Of a stretch of 64,000 nt of DNA, positions 1-9,762 are shown piece by piece; the stretch's first letter is position 1; each line of letters starts with the position of its first letter. Under the pieces are notes generated by a model. It ran no database searches and had not been told where the DNA came from. It saw only the letters and a program-made list of their open reading frames with translations. Location: positions 1,612,001 through 1,676,000 of the forward strand of contig NC_088304.1 in assembly GCF_032854445.1 (NCBI RefSeq), in the 5' to 3' direction. This DNA comes from Liolophura sinensis. Taxonomy: Eukaryota; Mollusca; Polyplacophora; Chitonida; Chitonidae. The translations under genes and the position numbers were made by a program.

Positions 1-120
1 NNNNNNNNNNNNNNNNNNNNNNNNNNNNNNNNNNNNNNNNNNNNNNNNNNNNNNNNNNNNNNNNNNNNNNNNNNNNNNNNNNNNNNNNNNNNNNNNNNNN
101 NNNNNNNNNNNNNNNNNNNN
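1..120. other. assembly gap (run of N)
   Basis: All 120 bases are N. The sequence resumes inside a minisatellite, so the gap probably marks a repeat the assembler could not close. Confidence 0.99.
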
Positions 121-1062
121 CATCCCAATCAGGGTACACACACTCCCGAATTAGGGTACTCACACTTTCTAGTCAGGGCACACACACTTCCCAGTCAGGG
201 CACACCCACTTCTCAATCAGGGCACACATACCTCCGAGTCAGGGCGCACACACACTTGTCAGTCAGGGCAAACGCACATTCCCACTCAGAGCACACACAC
301 ACTTCCCAGTCAGGACACACTCACATTCCCACTTAGAGCACACACACACCTCACAGTCAGGGTGCACACACACTTCCCACTCAGGGTGCACACACACACA
401 TTCCCAGTTCCTACTTACGGCACACACACATTCCCAGTCAGGGCACATACACTTCCCAATCAGGGTACACCCACTTCCCAGTCAAAGCACACTCTTACTT
501 CCCAGTTAGGGTGCACACACACACCTCCCAGTCAGGTCGCACACACACTTCCCAGTCAGGGCACACGCACATTCCAGTCAGGGCACACACACATTTCCAG
601 TCAGGGTACACCCACTTTCCAGTCAGGTCGAACACACACTTTCCAGCCAGGGCACACTCCCTTCTCAGTCAGGGTGCACCTACTTCCCAATCAGATCACA
701 CCTACTGCCCAGTCAGAGTACACCCATTTACCAGTCTGCGCAAACCCACTTATCAGTCAGACCACACCCACTTCTCAATATGGGTATACCCACTTCTCAA
801 TCTGGACACACCCACTTACCAGTCAGGGTAGACCTACTTCTCAATACAGGACCACACACTTACCAGTCAGGCGTAGACCCACTTCTCAATCTGGACACAC
901 CCACTTACCAGTCAGGTGTAGACCCACTTCTCAATCTGGACACACCCACTTACCAGTCAGGGTAGACCCACTTCACAGTCATGACACACACTTACCATTC
1001 AGGGTAAACCTACTTCTGAATCAGGACACACCCACTTATGAGTGCTCATTTCATGAAACAAT
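121..1062. repeat. minisatellite, about 20-22 bp unit
   Basis: Degenerate tandem array of a unit that reads roughly CACACCCACTTCCCAGTCAGG, at least 40 copies, continuing into the gap on the left. The unit drifts from CA-rich copies at the left to copies with TCTCAATCTGGACA at the right. Open frames on both strands here are repeat products. The array lies upstream of the exon at 1320, so it is probably in an intron of the methyltransferase gene that runs off the left edge. Confidence 0.95.
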
Positions 1063-1319
1063 CAAACCATCCACCTTGTAGTAATTGTATGTGTTATGTG
1101 TAGCATTTCGACAGCTTTAACTAACATACTTTGTTTCGAGACCAAACGCTACAAGACATAAAGTGATACTGGTAAGCAGTTTGTAGTCAGGTTAGGATGG
1201 AAATTTACCAGTCCTACAGAATACTAAACGTGTCCTCTGGGCTCTGCCTCATGAGGAACATATTTGCTGAACATGTTCAGACCCCAAAAATTCATATTGA
1301 AATATTCTGTGACTTTCAG

Positions 1320-1803
1320 ACACGAGGATATTTGGCAGGAGAAGGAGTTTACTGTGGATGATTTCTGTGGTTACATGTCCAGCTGGTCTGCCTACCATAA
1401 GTACAAAGAGGAACACCCTGAGGAGACAGAGTTGTCTGCCGTTTGTACCAAGTAAGTCTTCAGCTTCTTTGATCTTTCACAGTAGTAAAACTTTTAGTTC
1501 TTAATTTTAAGCAGTTTTTTTTCTTAAAATACTAACCAATTTTGGTGGTTTTTCCAGACAAGTTACACTGCAGTTTTGTTCTCTATGAACTGGATACATA
1601 AGGAGGCTATGCCTAGTGTGCCAGTGGAATGCTAGATACCTGTTTCTGGGTATTTTTTTCAGCATCAACTAAGGATAATTGCAGAGCTTAAACTGTTTTG
1701 CAGACTTAAGAAGTTGTATTCTGAGCGTGAGGATCCCCCAGGGCCTGGTGTGATGACAGTGAAGTGGCCGGTTTTTCTACTGATGGGAAGGAAACCTGAG
1801 TAA
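1320..1803 (+). CDS. class I SAM-dependent methyltransferase, last two exons (upstream paralogue, partial)
   Basis: Two exons are visible: 1320-1451 (acceptor TGACTTTCAG, donor GTAAGT) and 1704-1803 (acceptor TTTTGCAG, stop TAA at 1801-1803). They encode the C-terminal part, with HEDIWQEKEFTVDDFCGYMS and a tail that ends KWPVFLLMGRKPE. Exon lengths (132 and 100 bp), phases and protein match exons 3 and 4 of the gene at 3840-7264, so the two are tandem paralogues. The family is the methyltransferase type-11 group annotated in many animals as 'putative methyltransferase DDB_G0268948-like'. That name comes from general recognition and the substrate is unknown. The N-terminal SAM-binding exons and the FYDETLGYYWG exon are not found between 121 and 1319 and must lie to the left. 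I see no break in these two exons. Confidence 0.8.
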
Positions 1804-1956
1804 CTGTTAGGCTAAGGAAATTTGAAAGCACAGTAAAATCCAGAATCAAAGCTTTCTAACGGCATTCAGATGGCATGCCTTAAACCTGCCAGTTATTTTC
1901 CAGCAGTGAACCCCAGGAATTTAAGCAGGCTGATTGTAGAAGCCATTAGTTCCGCT

Positions 1957-1962
1957 AATAAA
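1957..1962 (+). promoter_or_regulatory. candidate polyadenylation signal AATAAA
   Basis: AATAAA lies 154 bp after the stop codon of the upstream methyltransferase paralogue, a usual distance for a short 3' UTR. It is only a positional match. Confidence 0.4.
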
Positions 1963-2079
1963 CTTCACATACAATGTAGTTAAAGCGAAGGATTGAGAAA
2001 ACCTACCTCCCCATATCCCTCCCTCAGTCACAATAATCATGGTGAGACCATACTGTTTTTTATTAATTAAGGATTCATT

Positions 2080-2200
2080 TGAGTGGTGGTTTGCACTATA
2101 CTCAGCAATATTTCACGTATGCAACGGGGGCCAGCAATATAAGCAATATGAGGAGACCGGACAGAGTCCGGAGGCAGCATCCGCATGTGGAATACCGGGG
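2080..2200 (-). repeat. SINE family S3 fragment (AAATA-tailed, tRNA-derived)
   Basis: The segment carries the words ACTCAGCAATATTTCACGTA, then CAACGGGGGCCAGCAATAT and GGAGACCGGACAGAGTCCGG. These are diverged forms of the S3 body seen best at 43256-43535. No tail or target duplication was recognised, so it is an old, partial copy. Confidence 0.6.
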
Positions 2201-3839
2201 AGGAATAGTGATTATTATGTTAGTAATAGTGGAATAAATGTGACAAAGAAGATTTTTTCATATGTCACGATTGCACTATGGAAGCCTTTGTCATTTCAAG
2301 GTGATTTTACTGCTCAAATAGCTCCATATTGTGCTCCATATTATGCATAGCCCTTCGCAAAAATCCTACAGGAAGACCCAGAAGAGACTCCCAGCACACG
2401 TGACACTCAGCATCACGTGTACACACACATATTCAGGACGGGGTCGTGGTCGTTGTGTGATGGGAACTGTTTGTTTGTGTTGTGTAAAGCCCTATATTCA
2501 GGTATTGTATATATCAATGAATAGGTCGGGCATATACTGGCAAGTGCTTCTGTCCTGTGGTGTCATCCCCGTTTTTCGACTTTGGCCAGCTGATATCGAG
2601 ACGATTTAAACTAAACGTGTGTGTGAGAATACTTATGGAGGTCTCCTGCCCCTTCAGCAAGAGGCGGCGAACCAAAATTTTTTTCATTTGTAACAATATA
2701 CATTAAAGGTCCCCATCGTACTTTCCGTGAGTTTTCACAGTGAACGGGTTGGATATAATGCGATATCTGAACGCGGTATAGCAGTAAACTGTTGTACATG
2801 TAGTTTTATTTGCATGAAATAGCCTGTCTATCGGTGGAGCCAATGTCTTGAACATAATGCGGAAAATCTGATATCAAAATTCTCTTCCTCTGTTGTATTT
2901 ATGTAGCCCGTGGCAGTTTTTTCTGTTGTGATCCTCTAGAAGCTTTGACATGTGAAAAGAGGATGATTTATTGCTTCCGTTTTACGTAGCGGTATATACA
3001 GTGTAATCCGGATGTCAGTTTTAATTTCTGTGTGACGTATTGATGGTTAGATAAAAATGATTGTTCCTTATTTCAAACAGATGACGTGCCTGTATGATTG
3101 ATTCTTACTTACATGTGAATGCCTCTGGCTAAATACACAACTTTGGCTACTGTAGGCCAACAGATTCTCTTTTTCTTTTCATAAATAACGTAAAATTAGA
3201 ACTATATAATATAGTTTTATTAAAATTTATCAAATACGTACATCAGGATGTGGTTGCCGTAAAAGGCACAGATTTGTAGTCTTTTAAATTTTTTGTCAGT
3301 TTTCGGCTCCGAACTCTTTTATACCTTATCTCTCGGGACACCATTTAACATTTGAATTTGAATGACTGAAAACTCGAACGGACAACAGGCTAGAGTCGTG
3401 TAGCTTCCGGGGCCTACGCTACCTTGGAACCCCACCTTATCTGTTCGGATAGACTGTTTAACTACTACCCCCACCCCCCACCCCCCACCCCCCACGGTCT
3501 CCCACTGTTAAACTTTTTATGGCTGATGGATACAGAATCCACGTTGATTGGATGACAGTTGAGGTAGGATTCCCCTGGGTTTAATCTTGCAGCCTTGATC
3601 ACGGTTGAATAAAAGTACCATACTTAGAATTCAGCTCAGGCTAGGCAGAGCCTGGACAGGGAGCAGATTGTCAGTGACTTGCCTTAGTCCGTGGTCGGCG
3701 ATAGAGAAAGATCGTAGGTTTCAATATGAAAATAGGTTCTTATAATAAACCACATGTAGATGTAAAAGCGCAGCTCTAGGTACAGGCTGACTTAAACGAA
3801 AACATTTGTTAATTCCCTGCAAGGCATTACCTTTTGGAA
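2201..3839. other. intergenic, no gene seen
   Basis: This stretch lies between the two methyltransferase paralogues. It holds short stop-rich frames only. A C-rich tract (CCCCCACCCC type) sits at about 3466-3494. The promoter and 5' UTR of the gene starting at 3840 should lie in its last few hundred bases, but I see no clear TATA box. Confidence 0.5.
3466..3494. repeat. C-rich low-complexity tract
   Basis: Runs of five to seven C separated by single A. Simple low-complexity sequence. Confidence 0.9.
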
Positions 3840-6800
3840 ATGGCGTGGTCTGACAACTATGCTGAGCTTTTTAGCGGTCAGAAAATCTCCCAGGCCTACG
3901 CCCGTTTTCGTCCCGACTACGACACTGCAGTATATGACGTGATTTTGGACTACTGTCAAAAGGGGCGCCTGCCATTTTGAACTGGCCGTGGATGTTGGGT
4001 GTGGAACAGGCCAGAGCACCTTACCACTGTCTGAACGTTTTAAACAAGTCATTGGAATAGACGTCAGCGAGCAACAAATAAAACACGCTCAGTCCAACTC
4101 GAAAGCTTCAAACATTTCATATCGAGTTGGGGCCGCGGAAGATTTGAGCAAAATCCAGGATGGCAGCGTTGATTTGGTAACTTGTGCTGCGTCTTTGCAC
4201 TGGATGGACCTTGAGAAGTTTTACCCTGAGGTGATGCGGGTTTTAAGACCCGGTGGGACTTTTGTGGCGTACGGATACTGTATTTCTAACTGGCAGTTCA
4301 GTGTCAAAGCAGCAGAGGAAGCTGTACGTAAGGTAAAGTACATCCAAAACAACCAGAATATCAAGGTAAAATTTATTTGATATTTTTCCACACCGGAACC
4401 AGAGAATCGATATGCATGATTCATTTCGTCAGTATAGCTCTGCAAACACTTCGTGCAACCAGTTTTTGCCAATTATACTTGTAAAGAGGTACCTAATTCT
4501 TAGACGACATTGATTATTGAAAGCGTGTATGCCATCAAAAATAATTTGTTCCATTTCTTTGATATTTGTGTAACGCCAAGTGTGTAAAGAATTTACCGCA
4601 TATACAAATATAGCGGTCAGTTCTATTAGCAGAGGAAAATGGAATACCCGGGTTGAACCATCTGTCTTTGGCAAGTTACAGGCGAACTTTCCTACGTGTG
4701 AAGTACTTACGTTCACACGATATTGAAGACGTAGATTGGTGAAGATTGTACAAGACGATTGCCACATGAAAGTCATTGATTGATCACCTATTGACACCGG
4801 GCCCAAGAATCAGAAAACTGTCTTAAACTTAAGTCAGACGTAGCCTTAACGTGTATTTTTTTGTATCAGTATTAATAAGATTGGAAATTAGTTCAATACA
4901 GCTCTTAGTACTAAGATAAAAGTTTCTAAGGTAAATTTCAATTTTAGCGCAGTAATCTGTTGTGATTATCTATATACAAACTGCCTACTCGCCAAGGCTC
5001 TGCATTAATTCTCGTCGTCATATGACTGAAAAATTGTTGAGCACGACGCTAAACCCCATGCACTCACTCACTCTGCATTAATTCAAAGCACGACGAAACA
5101 CCTGATCAGAAATATCCCACAGGATTATGCAGCATGACAGTGTATATATTAGTACCTCTTGAGCCAGCAAGAAAGCACTCACAGGTCTCCCACGAATGAG
5201 ATTCAGTTCAAAGCACTAGACTGACGGACCATGGGGTCGATACCTTTAAATACTGTAGAAGCCGAATCTTCTAGAAATTTACATAATCAATGGGTCTCGA
5301 AAGTCCTACAACTTCCTTTACCGGTATCCCGTAAGCGGCGAAAAACGTACATCACAGAAATTGTTCAGAATTACAGCATTCGCTGTGCTTATTGACAGGT
5401 CAACGAGATCCCACAAATTGTGAAAGCAGGGGAAATACAATTTTCCTGTACAAATCCAGATTGGATTCAACAGCTTGTGTGTTCATAGCCACTTTCAGTG
5501 GAATGTTTTCGTAAATTTTTGTTATTGGAACTATTTGAGTTTTACGCCGTATTCAAGAATATTTCACTTTTACGAAGGTGGTCAGCGTTATGGTAAGAGG
5601 AAACTGGGCAGAGCTCGGGGAAATCCACGACCATCCGCAAGTTGCTTGCCGACCTTCCCACCAACGACCGGAGAGGAGTTTTTGTGAAAGCAGGACATGA
5701 AATCATCACCGGCTGAGCCGCGTTCCCGTGTGTACCGTTTGTGAACTGTTTTCAGTTCTATGACGAGACTCTGGGATATTACTGGGGAGAAGCCAGAAAA
5801 CATGCAGATGAGAAATACTCACGGCTACCTCCGCCATTTCCGGATTGGATCAGGTGGGCCATGAAATGCAATTAACATCACTGCATTTTTTACGTACTTC
5901 TGCTTAAGCCATTGTGCTAGGGGGCGTGTAATTTGTTACTTTTGATGCATTTACATGAACAATAAAACACTGACAGGTAAATTGAAAAGAGGCCATATCT
6001 CATCGGTTACATGTGTTGCTCAGGATTTACTTTATATGCTGTACGTCTTTTTTTAGTAAGATAACTGCGTCATGTAACTCTGCTCATCATCAATATCTGT
6101 CACATGTCTCACGTATATCATATTCGACAGTATCCTTGGAGTTTACACACACCGCATATTCCCATCATGCAAAAGTACTCTCACTCATTCGATAATGCCA
6201 TCCCAGTCATATCAAAGTACTCTCCAACATTCACATGCCATCCCAGTCATAACACAGTACTCTCCAACATTCACATGCTATCCATAACGGATTCACCTTT
6301 GCCATCTATGGTGCATTCACATGCCATCCAGAACGGATTCACCTTTGCCATCCATGGTGCATTCACATGCCATCCATAACGGATTCACCTTTGTCATCCA
6401 TGGCGCATTCACATGCCACACACAACAGACCCACACACCATCCTGCATGCTACATCAATCTTACTTTAATCGGACGATTGGCAAACTACCTTTCAGTGAG
6501 ATAGCAACCATCTTTTTGACAAGCTCCCTTTTTTTAGCAAACTTCTGAAGACATATGTATGTATAGAGGTATTTACCCAGAAGAAATTAGAATTCTGATG
6601 TAAGTTCACACTCGATTTACATGTGTGTATGTAGCTTCTGGTAGATAAAATGACTAAATTCAAAATGTGCTGTGACTTTCAGACACGAGGATATTTGGCA
6701 GGAGAAGGAGTTTACTGTGGAGGATTTCTGTGGTTACATGTCCAGCTGGTCTGCCTACCAAAAGTACAAAGAGGAGTATCCTGAGGAGACAGAGTTGTCT

Positions 6801-7264
6801 TCTCTTTGTAACCGGTAATTAGGCATCTTCACACATGTGGCCATCCAAATATTTTATTATTACACATTGCATATAGAAATGACGTCATCTGTGTAAACGT
6901 GTGCCTGGAAACATGCGATTAGAATAGGTAAGAATACAATGAGTTTTAACTGGGAAAAATGTCAAGATGAAAAAGTTTGACGCACCGGCACACGTCGTTA
7001 ATGTACACGTCAAGAGGAAATGGATAATGCAAATGTATGGAAAATTACTTTCCTAATTTAGCAGAATTGTACCCTAATTGTTTTTTAATTATATTAAATT
7101 TGAAATTCGCGATGTGTTATGAAGACAATAAGTGTCGACTTCCTGTATGTGTTTGTCCTTGTAGGCTTAAAGAGCTGTATTCTGATTGTCAGGACCCCCC
7201 AGGGCCTGGTATAATGAAAGTGAAGTGGCCGGTATTTCTACTGATGGGACGGAAACCTGGTTGA
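3840..7264 (+). CDS. class I SAM-dependent methyltransferase, four exons, one apparent frameshift
   Basis: Exons: 3840-4332, 5756-5853, 6683-6814, 7165-7264, all with GT-AG borders and compatible phases. With one base discounted in the GGGG run at 3962-3965 the product is 273 aa. As written, the frame meets TGA at 3978 after 46 codons. The protein starts MAWSDNYAELFSGQKISQAY, then has SAM-binding motif I (VDVGCGTGQST, about residues 50-60), the acidic post-I site GIDVS, a LHWMDLEKF segment and a VLRPGG turn. The end is FYDETLGYYWG, HEDIWQEKEFTVEDFCGY and VKWPVFLLMGRKPG. It is a methyltransferase type-11 fold of the 'DDB_G0268948-like' group. The substrate is unknown and the protein is probably cytosolic, as no signal or membrane segment is seen. 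The upstream gene at 1320-1803 is its tandem duplicate. The extra base may be an assembly error in a homopolymer or a real null allele, since all later exons look intact. Confidence 0.8.
4615..4795 (+). repeat. dispersed repeat S4, diverged copy
   Basis: GCAGAGGAAAATGGAATACC, followed by a CATCTGTCTTTGGCAAGTTA segment and a CGAACTTTCCTACGTG segment, matches the pattern of the copies near 12540 and 26540 (gaggaaac...caccgacct...ggcaagt...acaaactttccca). It lies in intron 1 of the methyltransferase gene. The class is not certain; its body resembles the S3 SINE. Confidence 0.5.
4998..5084 (+). repeat. SINE family S1, strongly 5'-truncated copy with target-site duplication
   Basis: Only the last 59 bases of S1 are present (5012-5070: TCGTCGTCATATGACTGAAA ... 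ACTCACTCA). They are flanked by a perfect 14-bp direct repeat, CTCTGCATTAATTC, at 4998-5011 and 5071-5084. The truncation and the duplication are typical of insertion by LINE machinery. Confidence 0.85.
5517..5690 (-). repeat. SINE family S3 fragment
   Basis: It contains TTTTACGCCGTATTCAAGAA, ATTTCACTTTTACGA, GGTCAGCGTTATGGTAAGAG, GGGCAGAGCTCGGGGAAA and CCATCCGCAAGTTGCTTGCC. These are in the order seen in the full S3 copy at 43256-43535, so the element is on the minus strand. The tRNA-like head is missing. It lies in intron 1 of the methyltransferase gene. Confidence 0.8.
6155..6425. repeat. short degenerate tandem repeats in a methyltransferase intron
   Basis: Two related units: one of about 45-48 bp with CATGCCATCCATAACGGATT and TTCACCTTTGCCATCCATGG (about three copies, 6245-6415), preceded by copies of CCCAGTCATA plus a CAAAGTACTCTCCAACATTC segment. 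They lie in intron 2. Confidence 0.8.
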
Positions 7265-8682
7265 CAGGAACTTCGTTGTACAGAATTATTGATTGATTTA
7301 TTTCACTCATAACCAATTGGTATCTTAAGCTATACTGGTGATAACAAGTCGTTATTACACATATGGTCATGTTTATTGGCGGTAACCAAAAAATAGTCCA
7401 CAAGAAACCACCGCGCTTTGCCATTCACCCGAGAAACCCCTCTTACGTAAGCCGCAGCCTCGCCGGATTGATCTGCAGCCCAAAGTTATATTATTGGTGT
7501 TACTTACGAATGGTTGAAAATGAGGAAATTCGGAAAATATTGAGCCCTCTTTCACATCTGATTGGTAGAGTCAGTGTTATGAAGAGCAGGTTGTTTTTAT
7601 ATGTCCAGATTTTCTGTTTCCAATGTAGACAGATTACACCCGTGTGGAAATGAATATGTGTGAACAGATTTCAGGAGCAAACCCGACGTGCGGTTAAATG
7701 CTTACCGCCAAACGACTAAAATAGTAAATAAATAAAATATAACGGAATAGTGTCCACTATGGTGTCCACTTTTCAGTGTCTCATGTTAGTATACTAGAAT
7801 CGTTGTAACAAGTTCCTTCAGGGATCGAAATGAATATGGAAACCTTGTATGTGAAAAGTGAACATTTGGATCTCAGATTACCAATGTGTTACAAATGTCA
7901 CAGTTAGGGTCACATTGGTAGGAAGTGTTGGAATGATTTTTTTCATCACGTTGTGCTACAGGGTGCTACGGGTGATGTGTACACAGGTTACGTGTCTCGC
8001 CTAAATTTCACTTTTGTAAGTACACTTTAGCTCCTAGACCCAGTGCAAGGTACTTATATGGTCAGGTGAGGATGGGAGTAGGGATAATATACTGTGACGA
8101 TGGCCTTTCTTACATGTAGCTTGTAACTACATGTACAAGGTGGTCCGTCAGTCTCATTACGTCCCAGGAACTCATTGAGATTCTCAGAGCCTTGACTGTA
8201 ATGGATTCCCGGTGAATGCAATTGTGACGTCATGACGTCACACAAAGATTGAACATTTGTAACCAATGTTTGGGGCATCCTGTAGACCAATATGCAACAA
8301 TATTGCTTACGACTGGTCAATTACATGTTTTCATTGACAGTTCAGAAAAGTCTATAATTGGGCAACAGCATCCATTTGGGTGGTCTTACGAGCTTTGCTG
8401 GAGATTATTTGCTAGTTTATACTAATATGACATACCCTCATTCATCCACCTTTTCGCATATGCAAGGGCAACTTTCTGTGAAATTTATGCATGTTTTAAT
8501 TTGAATTGGACAATTTCTGTGCTTCACCAGAAGAATAATTTTAATAAATTTTTATCAGTGAACACAGAATAATGCCCTCAGAATTAGCTTGAATAAACAC
8601 TTTGCAAACATACGAAAATTTTTAACAGTTACAGTATGCGTTGTGTGTCACATGTAGAAAAGTTCATTTCTAGTCAATGGTA
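7265..8682. other. intergenic, no gene seen
   Basis: This follows the methyltransferase stop codon. Only short chance frames are present. An AATAAATAAAAT cluster at about 7726-7738 could serve as a polyadenylation signal, but it is far from the stop. Nothing else was recognised. Confidence 0.5.
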
Positions 8683-8685
8683 CCC

Positions 8686-9042
8686 GCCCCAATAGCACAG
8701 TTGATCGAGCATCCACTTCGGGAGTGGCAGATCTGGGGTCAATCCTTGGTCGGGTCACACCTAAGACATTAAAAGAGGAAGTTGTAGCTTCCTTGCTTGG
8801 CATTCAGTATTCAGGGGATAGTGCAATGACTGGTTGACTTGTATCGGTATAATGGCTTGAGCGAGGCGGCTTGCTTGGCTTCAGTAAGTCGTCTCAGTAG
8901 ATAAAAGAACAGAGGAAATCCATCCTGCAACAAGGAGGTACATTACACGTACATGCACTCTAAGGACTCCTTCGTCGTTATATGACTGTAAAATTCTTAA
9001 GTACGACGTCAAACCCCAAGCACTCACTCACTCACTCACTAT
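8686..9042 (+). repeat. SINE family S1, near full length
   Basis: It begins with a tRNA-like head: an A-box-like word around ATAGCACAGTTGATCGAGC and a B-box-like GGGGTCAATCC. The body follows with TTAAAAGAGGAAGTTGTAGC, GACTGGTTGACTTGTATCGG and CAACAAGGAGGTACATTACA. The end reads AGTACGACGTCAAACCCCAA and CACTCACTCACT. It is co-linear with the copy at 30192-30555 and has several substitutions, so it is older. No clear target duplication is visible. Confidence 0.88.
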
Positions 9043-9044
9043 CC

Positions 9045-9119
9045 CCTGGCCTGTGACTACTCTGGCCACGCCATTTACTCTTCTGCGTATGGCACACCAG
9101 TCAAATAAATAAATAAATG
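9045..9119 (+). repeat. short AAATA-tailed SINE 3' end (S3-like)
   Basis: GCGTATGGCACACCAGTCAA is followed by AATAAATAAATAAATG. This resembles the 3' end of S3 (TACGGCATAAAACACCAATC plus AAATAAATA). Only the tail part is recognisable. Confidence 0.5.
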
Positions 9120-9575
9120 TGTGTCCTGTGAATCTCCCTTCACAGACTGTTCGTGTTTCCCTAGGGCTGAAACAGATTTGCACTCAGCCCAAATGTATAT
9201 GTAAATTGTCTGTGTACACCATAAGAATATTTTTATACGGATAGAAGAAACCAGAAAGAAACATTACAAAAATGCTTCGCAGAAAATAAAATAAAAACCT
9301 GGTGAATGCGTTACCCATTTTCACATAATGGCAACTTGTGCCAAAGCGAGACTGGAGACTGTCCATTGTTCTGTTGTCACACACGAGTACAATGTTACCA
9401 GTAAGCCAACAAATCATCATCACAAAATCAGAAATGAACAATTGAATACAAAACTTCAGGTGTGAAAATTTCTGCATGGATTTTACTACAGATGCCACAT
9501 TTGAATAATCTTTAATTAGCATGCACACTTTAAATAAATAACGAAAGACAAACATTCAATTGCATTGCATGTAAA

Positions 9576-9635
9576 TTTATTGCTTTGATTAGATTCTTAG
9601 AAAGTTGAAATCCTGTAATTAATTTCATATTTATT
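9576..9635 (-). promoter_or_regulatory. candidate polyadenylation signals for the cupin-like gene
   Basis: On the minus strand AATAAA occurs at 9630-9635 (about 128 bp after the stop) and at 9576-9581 (about 182 bp after it). Either could define the 3' end. The evidence is positional only. Confidence 0.35.
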
Positions 9636-9762
9636 GAGTATTCGCTCTCTCATACTAATTACTAGGCCAACTTTTTGGGTTGGATGATTTTGATCATAAA
9701 TAACTAGGAAAACAGGATTTCTCAAAGATGTTGATTTTCTTCTTCCGCTGTCACTCAAACAA

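Noticed and set aside
362-1081. 239-codon plus frame at the left edge
   Set aside because: CA-rich minisatellite with frames on both strands.
8686-8770. tRNA gene in the SINE heads (also 30192, 43500, 51640)
   Set aside because: A and B box words are present, but no cloverleaf or anticodon arm of a working tRNA can be drawn, and all are joined to SINE bodies.
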